Shown piece by piece: positions 1-13,026 of a stretch of DNA of 64,000 nucleotides. Location of the stretch: contig OZ004590.1 of the NCBI GenBank assembly GCA_963924555.1, forward strand, positions 2,395,001-2,459,000, read 5' to 3'. Every line of letters starts with the position of its first letter. Within the stretch, counting starts at the first letter, position 1. The DNA is from Crambe crambe. Lineage: Eukaryota; Porifera; Demospongiae; Poecilosclerida; Crambeidae. The position numbers were made by a program, and so were the translations under genes. Under the pieces are notes generated by a model that ran no database searches, had not been told where the DNA came from, and was given only the letters and a program-made list of their open reading frames with translations.

Positions 1-600
1 AGAGATGTATGTATGTATGTATGTATGTATGTATGTATGTATGTATGTATTGTGTGGAGTCACTTGGTTTGAACTCTGGGCTTGTAAGCGGGAGACCATG
101 AGTTCAAGTCCCGCCAGCGACATATGGTGTTTATCCATCCTTTTCACCAGCATTAATTTGCTGTGAATATCCATCTAATACCATGCCACCAGTCCACCCA
201 ACTGAAAATGGTTACCTGGAATTTCCAGGGTGCAAATCAAACTAGCTATCTCTCCAATATCAGCTGTGGTCCAGGTATGACTTTGGGTGCCCACACCACT
301 TGCTGAGAAGAGGTAGTCAGTCAGTCCTCCTGTGAGTTCCTAGCCCGGGCTCCAGGAGGTTGCCAGCACTGGCTCTTATAGTGCCTGCTTAGTGCACAGG
401 CATTCTGGCTTGACCAGGTGCGCGTGACTGCTCAGCGGCAGCTAGATGATTTGCATTTCCATTGTATGTATGTATGTATGTGGAGTCACTGACAGTGAGT
501 AGTTTGCACTCTGGGCTTGTAAGCAGGAGACCGTGAGTTCGAGTCCCACCTGTGACATATGGTATTTATCCATCCTCCTTTTCACCAGCATTAATTTCCA
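1..600. repeat. tRNA-like SINE cluster with (GTAT)n tracts in EML copy 0 intron 13
   Basis: Two tRNA-like units (about 56-124 and 482-561) each follow a GTAT/ATGT microsatellite. Each has a CTTGTAA anticodon-like loop (TGT, as in tRNA-Thr), a B-box-like GTTCAAGTC or GTTCGAGTC, and a closing GTGACA or GCGACA that pairs partly with the leading GTCAC. The anticodon stem is mismatched, so these are SINE heads and not functional tRNAs. Downstream of each unit the same TTTTCACCAGCATTAATTT sequence follows, which I take as the SINE body. The same block recurs in intron 13 of every EML copy. Confidence 0.55.
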
Positions 601-694
601 TCTAACACCATGCCACCAGTCACCATTGGATCAAGTCCCACTGTACTGTTTTTACTGTACTTGCTGTGTTCTTCTTTTGTCATACTCTCTGTAG

Positions 695-888
695 GTGATG
701 GTAAGAAGCTTACGTCAGTGGGTCTGGATGACGACCATTGCATAGTGGTGTGGGACTGGAAGAAGGAGAGAAGCTGGCCTCCACTAGAGGCCATAAAGAC
801 AACATCTTTCTGCTGATGTGGAATCCCAATGCTGCAGATCAGATGGTCACTGTGGGAGTCAAGCACATCAAGTTCTGGACACAAACTG
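695..888 (+). pseudogene. EML copy 0, exon 14 remnant (frameshifted)
   Basis: This exon encodes a WD40 blade of the second EMAP repeat ([21 protein letters not shown]). It is bounded by a CTGTAG acceptor and a GTACAG donor. Near 766 the run AAGAAGGGAG of the other copies is AAGAAGGAG, a 1-nt deletion that shifts the frame and ends in a stop soon after. Exon 13 would lie just left of the window. No exon 15 follows; the next thing on the right is the K1 gene on the other strand. This is the 3' end of a truncated EML duplicate. Confidence 0.8.
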
Positions 889-1239
889 GTACAGTACAAC
901 CTTTACTCTGTATCCTCACCTTAGACAGTGAAGGGGTAAGGGATATGTCCTACCAGCTTTGCCAGTGGAGGGGTAAGTGAAGGGGTCTACCAGCTAGGCA
1001 GCATGCAAACACATTGTTTAGTAATAGGGAGAAAAATTCATGTCAAAATAATATGTATAAGTACATATGAAGATGTACATAGCTATGTATGTGACACATA
1101 AAGGATAATATTGGAACTGCATGTGGTGTTGGTGTTTTTAGTGTTGTATAAAAAGTATTGATTTAGTAACTATGCATGACCATGTAGTGATAATAATACC
1201 AATGAAAATATTTAGATATTAATTTTTATGGAGTGTACA
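889..1239. other. Spacer between EML copy 0 exon 14 and the K1 stop codon
   Basis: This is the start of the old EML intron 14. If unspliced, exon 14 would read on for about 30 codons to a TGA near 978. The rest is AT-rich with no ORF. The K1 3' UTR must lie here on the - strand; the AATAAA seen after K2, K3 and K4 is CATAAA here (1225-1230 on the + strand reads TTTATG). Confidence 0.5.
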
Positions 1240-4200
1240 CTAATAGTTGATCAATGCTATATAAGTTCTGCGTGTTACATGCCAACCTTCACTTCCTCCA
1301 ACCACCATCATTTCTCTATCATTGATCATTGCACTGGTGCATAGACTTCGTGGATGTGGTAAATCCCCAACTTTCAGCCACTTCCCAGTTTCAGGTTGGT
1401 AGAGTTGAATGGTAGTCAAGTCCTTACCATCCTTCTCACCACCCAATGCAAGCAGAGACCCACTGATGGAGAGTGGAATAGACCCGATAGCGTCTAGTTC
1501 AGATATCTCCTTCCAGATCTGCCTGTCTCTCTCGCTAGAACTCTTTGGGTTGAGCAGAGCTTGTAGAGACACGCTGAATACCTTCTTAGTACGACCACTT
1601 ATAAACCCACCCATAAAGTAATACATGTCACCCACTATGGCTGCCTTCATCTCAGTCCATCCCACTGGCAGTGGAGGTGCAGTAGACCATTGTTTATTGC
1701 TGGTGTTCATGACCTCAACAGATGTTAAATCGTCCCCCTTTTCAGAATACCCTCCAGCCACTACTAGCCATTCTTTGTATGTTACAGCAGAGCAGGAAGA
1801 ACGTGCTGTGGGCATATCAGGATAGGGATGCACCCATTCCTTGCTTGCAGTTCTCCATGCACCCAGTACCTTGCTCTTAGCTTCACCCACTTCCACTCCA
1901 CCCACTAACACTAGTTGATTGTCGATCACTGTCATACCAAAGTAGTATGTTTTATATGGTGGCAATGTGGCCCATTCCCCCGAGTGAATGTCGTATACCA
2001 TGACTTTGTAATCATAATCACCAATAGCAAGCCCACCCCCGACATATACCATCCCTTGCATCACTACAGCCTGCACATTGCCTCCCATCTTAAATGGCAT
2101 ATTTGGACCACGCCTCCACTTTAACTGGAGTGGGAATTTGAGTTTGAGGGGTACCTGTGGAATGAGTTGTATAATTACTGATGATGACCACCACTTAGTG
2201 TCTGACCTTTCCTGTCCCCTCCTGTTGCTGTTCCTGCCACCTCCTCAGTTCCTCTGTTAGTCTGCTGATCTCAGCATCTTTAGTTTGCAGTTCCTCCCTC
2301 AGTCGAGACTCTCTTAACTCCAAGTCTGCACGTAACTCCTACAGGTACATATTGAATACAGGGTTAGTAATGGTAGTATAGCTGACACTTTAGAATGTTA
2401 TTATTGAGTGTTTCCCTTTCAGATAGTCCAGCAAATGACCTAAGCATTAAGACCTTTCTTTCTACGTATGTTAATGAGATTTCTTCTACAAGGGACTGCT
2501 ACTTGAATAAGTTCATACATTTTCTGAAGACTTATGAGAGCACACACACACAAATAGAAACAACTAAAAGTGATGGCTGAAATGTCATTGTTCAAAGAAT
2601 ATATATCAAGAAGAAAAAGTAACCCGTTACTGTCTAGCTTTCTCAGAAAACATGGCTAGCAAGATGCTCTTTTGCTTTATGGTGCTAGTTTATAACCCTT
2701 ACCTTATACACATGACTAGTGTTAGTAACGGTGATGACCCTTACCTTATACACATGACTAGTGTTAGTAACGGTGATAACCCTTACCTTATACACATAAC
2801 TAGTGTTAGTAACGGTGATGACCCTTACCTTATACACATAACTAGTGTTTGTAACGGTGATGACCCTTACCTTATACACATAACTAGTGTTAGTAACGGT
2901 GATGACCCTTACCTTATACACATAACTAGTGTTAGTAAAGGTGATGACCCTTACCTTATATACATGACTAGCACCAGCGATGGTAATGACTACTTGTACC
3001 TTATACACAGTGCCAGCAATGGTGATAACCCATACACTTTTTTTTGTCTACTTGGTATGTGGTTACCCTTGTGATTTTATTTACATGTTGGGGATTTCCC
3101 TTACTCCGGAATCAGCTGAGTCAACTCTCACGTATCATGTAGCTACCTGTCATGTGATAGTTTGTTGCTGGTCCTTACTTGAAGTTGCTGGTCCTTTAGT
3201 TGAAGTTGTCCATCTTGGAGTTGAAGTTGTTCATCTTTGAGTTGAAGTTGTCCATCTCGGAGTTGAAGTTGTTCATCCTTGAGTTGAAGTTGTCCATCTT
3301 TTTCTTCCACTGCAATATGTAGCTGCTCTACTTGAGCATTTTTATCCTCCATCTCATTCTGGAGCTGCCGTATTTGAGCATTTTTCTCTCTCTCTTGTGC
3401 CTACAAATAGAGTGATTTACATTGAGTCCTATATATCAATATGCTTGTACATATGTCCATCACTGTTCAAAGGTCAATTATATGTAAGTACGTGTTAAAA
3501 TCAACTACCCTTCTTCTAATGACATTTTTTTTCTACTTGGAATATGGTTACCTTGGTGATAAACACACACACACACACACGTCCTAACTTGAAATAGCTG
3601 GTCCTTTAGTTGAAGTTGTCCTTGTAGTTCTCTTGTCATGTCTTCCAATTCAGTTTGATACCTCTCCTGTTAAAGAGTGAGCATATATAGCTATGAACAA
3701 AGAAAACTTTTACATGATTAAAATTCAACCTGTTGTTGAGTCAGTTCCTCTATCCTTCTGTCCTTCATCTTCATTTCTTTGGCCAGTCGTAATCTTCCAT
3801 AGTCTAACTTGGCAACATTTTCACCATACTCTCCTTCCACCTCCACCTTCATTCTCTGAAGTCTGTCCAGCACCTCATCAGTGGCTGGCCTTTGAGTTGG
3901 AGCATTATGCAGACACTGCTTGACCAGCTGGACTAGAGCAGGGTGCCCCACATTGCATGAAACTTGGTGGTCCAATATTGCTATGTACTCCCCACGACGT
4001 TCAAGTTCAGATCTTGCATGGATTAGTTGAGGATTATCAGGATTCACGAAAGTGCTCTGGAGAAGGTCACCTGGGTATTTCTATGTAGGTACAAGTTTAT
4101 ACATGACATATAGTTAATTGGCATGTGGCACTGACTTGTATCAAAGTGTAGAGGGCAAGGTGGCCAAAGGAGAAGATGTCAAGGGATGGTCCATAGCGGT

Positions 4201-4887
4201 GAGTCTCTCCCAGAGCTTCTGGTGGCATGTACACTAGTGTCCCTGGTAATTTAGAGAGTGTCCTGGCCATCTGACCTGGTCTCATGTCAATGATGCGGGA
4301 GTTACCCATGTCAGTGATCTTTGCCACCAAGAAGGAGGTGAGGAGGACGTTCTTGGCAGTTAAGTCCCTGTGGATGACTGGTGGCGTTCTCTTGTGAAGA
4401 TAGACCAGTCCACTGGCCACATCCTCTAGGACAGAGCGCTTGAGGGAGAGAGGGAGACCAGGCATGTGCTCCAACAGGTCATCCAGACTTGTCTCCAGTC
4501 GTTCCATCACCAGTAGAGGCAGTTGAGTTCCTGGGAGGAAGCAGAGACCCAGGAACTGGGTGATGTTAGGGTGACGGAGGCTGGACATCAACTGACACTC
4601 CTTCTCATACTTTTGGACAAGCTCAGGCACTCCTTGATTGCCAGCATCTATGAGAGCTTCATGAATCTTCTTGCCAGCACAGATGAGATGCTGATACTTT
4701 ACCTGTTGAAGAGTAGATCTCACTAACATGCATTCATCTATTTCACTATACTGACCTCTTCCACTGAACCATAAGAACCTGTTCCCAGGACTTTACCAGT
4801 TGGAGTGACATCAGTCAGCACAAACTGCTGTAGGTGACGGTTGTTCCTGAAGGCCTGAGCCACACCATGTCTTCTCAAGAATGCCAT
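1240..4887 (-). CDS. K1: protein kinase - coiled coil - Kelch propeller protein
   Basis: Seven exons on the - strand, all phase 0: 4756-4887, 4136-4702, 3730-4080, 3589-3666, 3179-3400, 2207-2338, 1240-2154; about 798 aa. The start ATG (4885-4887) opens MAFLRRHG. Exons 1-3 form a TKL/tyrosine-kinase-like domain: glycine loop GTGSYGSV, candidate lysine in CAGKKI, alpha-C glutamate in EKECQLMSSLRHPNI, catalytic HRDLTAKN, TDMGNSR in place of DFG, PPEAL for APE, and a late RPATDEV arginine. Exons 3-6 are Lys/Glu/Gln-rich coiled coil with QLQLKDE heptads. Exon 7 holds about six Kelch blades (YVGGG, LVLVGG, VVAGG, YFMGG, LALGG, VVGG). There is no signal peptide or membrane segment, so it is probably cytoplasmic. 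Exon 4 is longer than in K2-K5 (26 against 15 codons). I do not recognise a named orthologue. Confidence 0.85.
2696..3031. repeat. 42-bp minisatellite, about 8 units, in K1 intron 5
   Basis: The unit begins CCCTTACCTTATACACAT and ends near AACGGTGATGA; the last two units are diverged. It lies wholly in the intron between K1 exons 5 and 6. The same array has about 4 units in K2 and K3, 3 in K4 and only traces in K5. The 42-bp period keeps a frame open on both strands, so long ORFs here are an artefact. Confidence 0.85.
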
Positions 4888-5194
4888 GATTATTTGACAT
4901 CAATAGCTGGTTGTGATTTTTGGGTGTGTCTCATAATCAGATTCATGCATGTACATATAAGGGAATCCACAAACCAAATGTAATGGTCTGAGTGCATTCA
5001 TTTACTTTCATCCTGAGTTGTAGCTGCAGATGCTTAAGTAGATAGCTAGTGACCATTGGTTCTTTCATACGACCCTCAAGGAATGTGGTCCTAAATAATA
5101 GGGATTTGGAAGTGTTAAATACAGCAATGGGAGTGTTTTTGCAGGTTGTAGCTACTACACAAGGATCAATCACATACAGTATGAGTGTGGGGAT

Positions 5195-5285
5195 TGTAAA
5201 TCTCTAACTTTCCAGTCTCAGATTGGTAGAGTTGAATTGTATTTTGTGTTCTTGGTTCTTGCCATCCTTCATAACAGATGGCTAC
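5195..5285 (-). pseudogene. Relic of a Kelch exon upstream of EML copy 1
   Basis: On the - strand this stretch resembles the K exon 7 segment coding LYQPETGKWLKVGD (compare + strand 1370-1430), but it is diverged and not part of an open gene. Comparable relics sit upstream of exon 1 in copies 2, 3 and 4. It suggests an older K-type gene once lay at this place. Confidence 0.6.
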
Positions 5286-5638
5286 AAGCTGGTAGGACAT
5301 CCATTACATATTCTAATGTGGGATCTTGACAGATGTACTCGAGCTCCCATTACATAACAGTGATGGTTAGCTATACTCTTGGAATCACAGAATGGAGAAT
5401 AGTGCATAGATTTAGGTGTACTTGTATGGTGATTTTCAGAGTTTCAAGTGGCAATTCTGTTATGATTATACTCTATAAATACTTAAAAGAATTTTATATA
5501 CAAGCTTGAGCTAGATCCTTTGGTGTGCTGGTAATTCTTAAATCATTAGCTACCTCTAGCTAGCAGAATGGACTTTTTGTAAGCAGTATTTTAATATAAA
5601 TATTATAGATGTATCTCCACCCTCTCTGCCCTTTCCAG

Positions 5639-6040
5639 TGGTAAGAAAAAGAAACTACTACAAGAGGAAGACCCAAAGAGATTAAGAAATGAAGATAGTC
5701 TGAAGAATGAAGTGCTTATAAAAGCTAAGGTATGTATAAGCTGGAATTTCTAGCCCTGTACCACACATCTGTAGCAAGGGATTAAGCAATTGAATTGGAT
5801 ATAACACAGCAACATCTGCATACAAATCCACAGATACATACCCTTTAAAGTTTGCATTTTTTTAGGACCATGATAGCTTCATTGTACATACGTAAAGAAG
5901 GCCCTGTTAAATCTTGAACCCAGATTAATGAGTGGTACCCTCATAATTTCCTCTATTGCACATGTAGGATGTTCTTTTCACGAATTAGCCTCATCAGCAG
6001 CTATTTCGATCAAAAAAATGCAAAGCCTGGATTGGACAAT
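5639..6040 (+). pseudogene. Two decayed exons of an unidentified + strand gene (copy 1 spacer)
   Basis: Exon A (5639-5729) follows a CTTTCCAG acceptor and ends at a GTATGT donor. It reads KKLLQEEDPKRLRNEDSLK in one frame. Exon B (5968-6040) follows a CATGTAG acceptor and also ends at GTATGT, but has an in-frame TAG after DVLFTN here; in copy 2 the same frame continues as TNWPQQLFHSKK. The pair recurs in all four spacers with differing lesions. The parent gene is unknown to me. Confidence 0.5.
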
Positions 6041-6501
6041 GTATGTGTTGAGACTAAGTCATTTGACTCTTATTTTATTTGTTTGTTTGTTTGTTTGTTT
6101 GTTTATTATTTATTTATTTATTATTTTTGATGATATTAGTGTCTGTCTATGATATTAATGTCTTCTACGATATTGGTTAGTCCAGTGATGGGAAATGCAT
6201 GCCCCCGTCTGGCTCTTTCCCCAAAAGACAGAGTCTGTCGGTCTAAAACTCCCTCAAGATCATACAAATTCCCCGTATCATTTTTGATAATGCCATTTAG
6301 CTACCATACATAGCTTCATATATTCCTGATTTCCTGTACAGATTCTGTCAAGAAACAACATACTAATCAAGGTCATGCATATTCCTTATCCTTACCAGAT
6401 TGTGTCAAGAAAATATATAACACACTGCTCATGCCTAGAATAAAACACCATAACTATATGAAGTTATGTCAAGATACTTCTAGGATTTGACTATCTACAT
6501 G

Positions 6502-8285
6502 GGGTGTATACAATCGGTGGACTGGACTACTGGACTGGACTACTGGACTGTGGCACATGTGAAATTATAGAACTGTAGCCGTGTACATTAGTAATTTGTC
6601 TACACTAGAAGTGCATAATCATCCTGCATACCTCTGAATGACACTTGTTGTCTTGCACAAAAAATGGTAAGGCCATAGAATCTACTATGTAGATGATGGT
6701 ATAATTATGTTTGCTGCTTGTATGAACTAGCATAAAATAAATAAATTTGCTACCAGTTGGAAATTTATAGTCAAGCTCTACCCTCCCCTCCATTCCACTT
6801 CCCTCCCTCCAGTCCAGTGGTCCAGTCAGACACCCAGATACAGGTGGTGTCACTGGTGCATGGTAGCTTTGAACCTGTGTGTACTTCCTAGGATAGTTTT
6901 GTTCGGGGAGGGAGGGAAGTGGAATGGAGGGGAGGGTAGAATTTGACTAAATTTGGATAGCTTTTACAAGCGGCAAACATACCTTCATCTTGTAGCTATA
7001 GATTGTATGGCCTTACCATTTTTTGCGCAAGACAACAAGAATCATTTAAACTCTGCTTATTCTCAGCTAACATGATAAAAATTCAATAGAATTAGTTCTC
7101 ATAAAATTAGCTTATGAAACAAACCACCAACGTTTCGACCAGAATACTCTAGCCTTCATCAGGGTGATACAAAAAATGCACACAGAAACGTCCTTATATA
7201 GCTACGCTCGTTATCTAGACAACGCACATGCATACGCCTATGGATATTATATTATAGCATGCCAATACCTGGTCGTAAACACTATTTCCCTAAGGCTTTA
7301 AGCGTAGAAACCCAGCAACCTTGAAGTTCTAGACCTACATCCCTATTAAAACGCTGCTCTTCTGAAGATAAACCAATATGAAGCGCTTCTTTTAGAAGCA
7401 GCTCCTTCCTAGTCCTAGCTTGATCTACAACTGAAGCTTCCTTCCATAATATAGGATGATGATTACTCCAGGCATGATCAGCAACAGCAGATTTCTCTTG
7501 TTCTCCTCGTAGGCAAGCTTCCTTATGCTCCTTCAGCCTAGCTTCGTGGTTTGTTTCATAAGCTAATTTTATGAGAACTAATTCTATTGAAGAATCATTT
7601 AGTCTGCACATGCTCAGATGTAGGAGTGCAATTATAAACTACTGCAATTAGGCATGTGAACTGATGAGGGAAGATGTAATTATTAGTAATTGCAGTAATT
7701 ACTGGTAGCTACACTAGTAATTTGTTTACCACTAGAAGTGCATATCATCCTGCATACCTCTGAATGATACTTGTTGTCTTGCACAAAAAATGGTAAGGCC
7801 ATAGCTACAATCTATAGCTACAAGATGAAGGTATGTTTGCCACTTGTAAAAGCTACATATTCAAATTTAGTCAAACTCTACCCTCCACTCCATTCCACTT
7901 CCCTCCCTCCCCGTACAAAACTATCCTAGGAAGTACATACAGGTTCAAAGCTACCATGCACCAGTGATACCACCTGTATCTGGGTGTCTGACTGGACCAC
8001 TGGACTGGAGGGGAGGGTAGAGCTTGACTATAAATTTCCAACTAGTAGCAAATTTATTTGCTAGTTCTTACATATATACAAGCAGCAAACATATACTTTC
8101 ATCTAGTAGATTCTATGGCCTTACCATTTTTTGTGCAAGACAATAAGTGTCATTCAGAGGTATGCAGGATATGCACTTCTAGTGGTAAACAAACACAGCT
8201 ACACTTCTATAATTTTCCATGTGCCAGGTGAAAGGGTAGTCCAGTAGTCCAGTCCAGTAGTCCAGTCCACCGATTGTATACACCC
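6502..8285. mobile_element. Mutator-like foldback element, long inverted arms, 9-bp target duplication
   Basis: The element begins GGGTGTATACAATCGGTGG and ends with the reverse complement. It is flanked by ATCTACATG on both sides (6493-6501 and 8286-8294). Copy 4 has the empty site: around 48951 the sequence reads CTATCTACATGTGAATCG without the insert. The arms are roughly 570 bp each, made of sub-blocks that recur inverted (for example GGAGGGAGGGAAGTGGAATG near 6910 against its complement near 7895). A 9-bp duplication with long inverted ends is typical of Mutator-like elements. No transposase ORF is present, so it is non-autonomous. The centre holds a Penelope-like fragment. Confidence 0.8.
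7049..7589 (-). mobile_element. Penelope-like element fragment with a GIY-YIG endonuclease C-terminus
   Basis: It is flanked by a 12-bp duplication AAGAATCATTTA (7037-7048 and 7590-7601). Its ends are inverted copies of about 43 bp containing AATTAGTTCTCATAAAATTA. On the - strand an open frame (7282-7611) contains RLKEHKEACLRGEQEKSAV, ADHAWSNHHPILW and KEALHIG, a pattern I associate with the C-terminal endonuclease part of Penelope-like reverse transcriptases. The reverse transcriptase itself is missing. The + strand has ACGTTTCGACC and CTTCATCAGGGTGATAC, typical of the ends of such elements. Confidence 0.6.
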
Positions 8286-8964
8286 ATCTACATGTGAATC
8301 GTACATTTTACTTGTCAAGAATAAGAATCCTGGCATGAATCTTACATCCAATATTTCCAAGGGCATACATCAATCATGCTATGATCTCAATAGGCATATT
8401 CATTCAAGTTTCTGGCTTGGAACTGCCTATGTTATCTTCAAAATTCAGAAAAGTGTTTTGATTTCTGGTAACTATGATTCATCCAGAACTCAAAGAAATT
8501 CCCTCTCTTTCAAGAATGCTGCTTCTATATACACATATGGTATCATTCATTAGCTTCTAGTTTTTGCTAAGCAATTAAGAACCATTGACATTAGTAGTTA
8601 AAAAATTAATGTTCCTGGAGATCCCTACACATTAATGTTCCAGAGAGGAGGTTGTGGTTCCTTTATGCCCCTTTAACATACATGCCTAAACTTGAGATCT
8701 GTATCCCCCTCTTTTCAAGGAGGTTGTGGTTCCTTTAGCTTACGTATGTGCACTATAGAAGCCTGACGATCTGTATACCCCTGGAGTAATTGGGATGAAC
8801 TGGTCACAAATAATACTGGTGAAGCAACAGGTATATTCAGTCAGGCTTTCTACAATGAAAGCTTATTATTACACAATTCACTCTATAGAATGTTACCTCA
8901 TTATTTAGCTTCAGGTTTGGTAATTAACAAAAGCCTTCTTTTATATACTAGAAATAATTATGAT

Positions 8965-9109
8965 TCTAATGTCTTGTAAGCAGCCTCCAAGCATATGGGC
9001 TCTTGAAACTAATCTTCTCAGGCTGGGTCACATCACAAAGTACCACCTGTAGCTTGTTCTGCAGCTCCCTCTCACGCCGGCAGGACAGCTTCCTCTTCAG
9101 ATTTACCCT
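8965..9109 (-). pseudogene. Decayed terminal exon of an unidentified - strand gene (copy 1 spacer)
   Basis: It is homologous to the open copy 2 exon at 20539-20678. An acceptor CACTAG precedes EGKSEEEAVL, but an insertion here (CCGGCG) brings a TGA into frame. The later part still encodes LQNKLQVVLCDVTQPEK. Parent gene unknown. Confidence 0.5.
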
Positions 9110-9299
9110 CTAGTGTTTGCACTATATGACAAACAACTAGACCACTGACCAGGCTATTTCTTCTCTGTATGATTTCTCAAGCACTATTAATTTTCAGTAG
9201 CCACAGGAGCAGCACTAATCACATTCATCTTATGCACGCATGCGCATAATTTAACCTTTGACCTATAAAATCTATGAAGAGGAGCATGGCAGTTAATGC

Positions 9300-9738
<439 letters not shown>

Positions 9739-10130
9739 TGATTACTTATGTAGTCAATGTGGACATACAGCTCAGATAAGTGTTCTGATGTCTAAAAGCA
9801 ATGTCAGTCTATGTTATCAATTGGCTGTGAATTTCATGGAGTGCATTAGTTCATTATCACTCACTCTGTTTATTTGAAGCTTGTCAACACTTAGTCTAAA
9901 ATGGAGCATGTATAATAGCCAATACTTTCCATACTGCTCACTTGATAGGGTTGGGTCTGTCAAATATCTCTATTGTAGTGAAGTGAAACCTGTTCTACCA
10001 CTGACTCTGCCATGTCCCAATAGCACCTACATGTTCTAGCAGCTATAAAGAACCTTATTCAGATATGTATGTATGCAAGTGATTGCAGTAAGGAGGTTTC
10101 ACTGTGGTTATCAATACATGCTATTTGCAT

Positions 10131-10249
10131 CCTCTGCTTATTTTTCTCAGCTAACATGATAAAAAAATTCAATAGAATTAGTTCTCATAAAATTAGCTTA
10201 TGAAACAAACTAATTCATAAGCTAATTTTATGAGAACTAATTCTATTGA
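10131..10249. mobile_element. 119-bp hairpin made of two Penelope-like ends, in copy 1 intron 1
   Basis: It carries the same inverted ends as the element at 7049-7589 (AATTAGTTCTCATAAAATTA and complement) with almost nothing between. The flanks are duplicated, ATGCTATTTGCAT at 10118-10130 and 10250-10262. Copy 4 has it at the same site; copies 2 and 3 do not. Confidence 0.75.
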
Positions 10250-10831
10250 ATGCTATTTGCATGCACGCATCTATCATTCATTCATTGTACATTCTTTTTC
10301 TCAGCCTTGCCCTTCATCCTGACAAGAACTTAGTTGCCACTGGTCAGGTTGGAACGAACCCATTTATCTGCGTGTGGGACTCAACAACACTGGACACTGT
10401 CTCCATTCTGCAAGAGGGACATGAAAGAGGCATCGCTGCTCTGGCCTTCAACCACGAGGGAAATGTACGTGAGATCAACACTTGTTTAATTTTATAACAC
10501 TGGATATAACGTAACCCATTATCTTCCCAGTTATAGAACTCAGCTTATGTTTTATCCTCCTCTGGCAATGACAGCCTTTTTATTCAGACATAGTGGAGGT
10601 CCAATTACATATACTAAGTGAACAGAATTAGGTTGTACCCTATAATGGAGGATATGACACATGATATGGTGAAGTTTGGTCCTGGAATATAGCATATTTC
10701 AAGTGACTGCTACCAGTAACTACAATAAATTTGGCTCTTTCCTAAGGTGTGCCTGTATCCACATAATGGACAGCAATGTAACATGTGACCAATAACCAGT
10801 AGTGACATATTTGTGTTCTTACTGAAGGATA

Positions 10832-10990
10832 TCTCTCTTCCTCCTCTTCTTCTTCCTCCTCCTCCTCCTCCTCCTCTTCCTCCTCCTCCTCCCCCTTCTC
10901 CTCCTCCTCCTCCTCCCCTCCTCCTCCTCCTCCCCCTCCTCCTCCTCCTCCTCCTCCTCCCCCTCCTCCTCCTCCTCCTCCTCCTCTCCC
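10832..10990. repeat. (CTC)n polypyrimidine tract at the exon 3 acceptor, copy 1
   Basis: About 155 bp of CTC/CCT repeats with a few CCC interruptions run directly into the CCCTTCAG acceptor of exon 3. The homologous tract is about 30-35 bp in copies 2 and 3 and about 160 bp in copy 4. Proline- or leucine-rich frames across it are not genes. Confidence 0.9.
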
Positions 10991-11999
10991 TTCAGTTGCT
11001 TGCGTCTGTGGGTTTGGACGACTACCACACTCTGAATGTTTGGGACTGGAGGCGTGGCAAGATCATGGCCTCCACTAGAGGTCACGGAGATCACATCTTT
11101 GACGTCCAGTTTAGTCCCATCTCTAGCCCCACCCCCTCCCTGGTCACATGTGGTGTCAAGCACATTAAATTCTGGAGTGTGTGTGGAAACACTCTCACTG
11201 GGAAGAAGGGTATTTTTGGAAAGAAAGGTAAGTGAGTATGGGTCACCATTGTGCTGGTGTGCATACAGTGTGAGATATTCCCCAATAATTATAGTACAGT
11301 GCAGATATAGTAAACCTTTATTAAGAGACCACCCTATTTAGAGACCACCTCTCTTTTAATGCCACTTGACCATTCATACATGGGTAAGTAGATAAAGGGT
11401 TATCCTCTCCATGGAGTTCATACATGGGTAAGTGATAAAGGGTTATCCTCTCCATGGAGTTCATCCATAAAGGGTTATTCTCTTGATGGAGTCCACACAT
11501 TCATACATACTTCTCTAACCCTTACTATTCTATTCAGTATGTTTCTATAGGTTGGTGAATGTATCATCTGCTTGCATTTCTCACCTTTATCTTAATGCTG
11601 ATGAAATCCTCTATTCAAAGCAATGCTTGACCTGACATTATGCCAGTTAAACTGTACTCACAGAGTTATGTACAATTTTTCCTTTGTAGTTACCGTGGTT
11701 ATGACTGTCGTCAGAACCTGTTCTATACTAAGGAAGGACTGATAGTGTACCACATAGCAGCAGTGGGCGTGGTCTACAACAAGACCACACACTCCCAGGC
11801 TTTCTACACCTCCCACACAGACGACATCCTGTGTCTGGCCCCCCACCCCTCGTTGGACCTGGTGTCTACTGGTCAGATAGGGAGGGACCCAGCCATCCAC
11901 ATCTGGGATGTGGCAACCATGGAGACACTATCCATTCGTAAGGGGGGACACACCAGAGGTGTCTGCACACTTGGATTTTCAGGTGGGCAATATATAGAA

Positions 12000-13026
<1,027 letters not shown>

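Noticed and set aside
480..562. Functional tRNA-Thr gene
   Set aside because: The anticodon stem has mismatches, the A box is poor and the unit is fused to SINE body sequence and microsatellites.
2652..3074. Long open frames on both strands across the repeat in K1 intron 5
   Set aside because: The 42-bp unit is a multiple of three, so frames stay open by chance. Length differs freely between copies and the segment lies between K exons 5 and 6.
4943..5173. - strand ORF (MIDPCVVATTCKN start) also present near 47414-47599
   Set aside because: Conserved only because the spacers of copies 1 and 4 are duplicates. It is adjacent to relic exons, with no supporting splice structure or domain.
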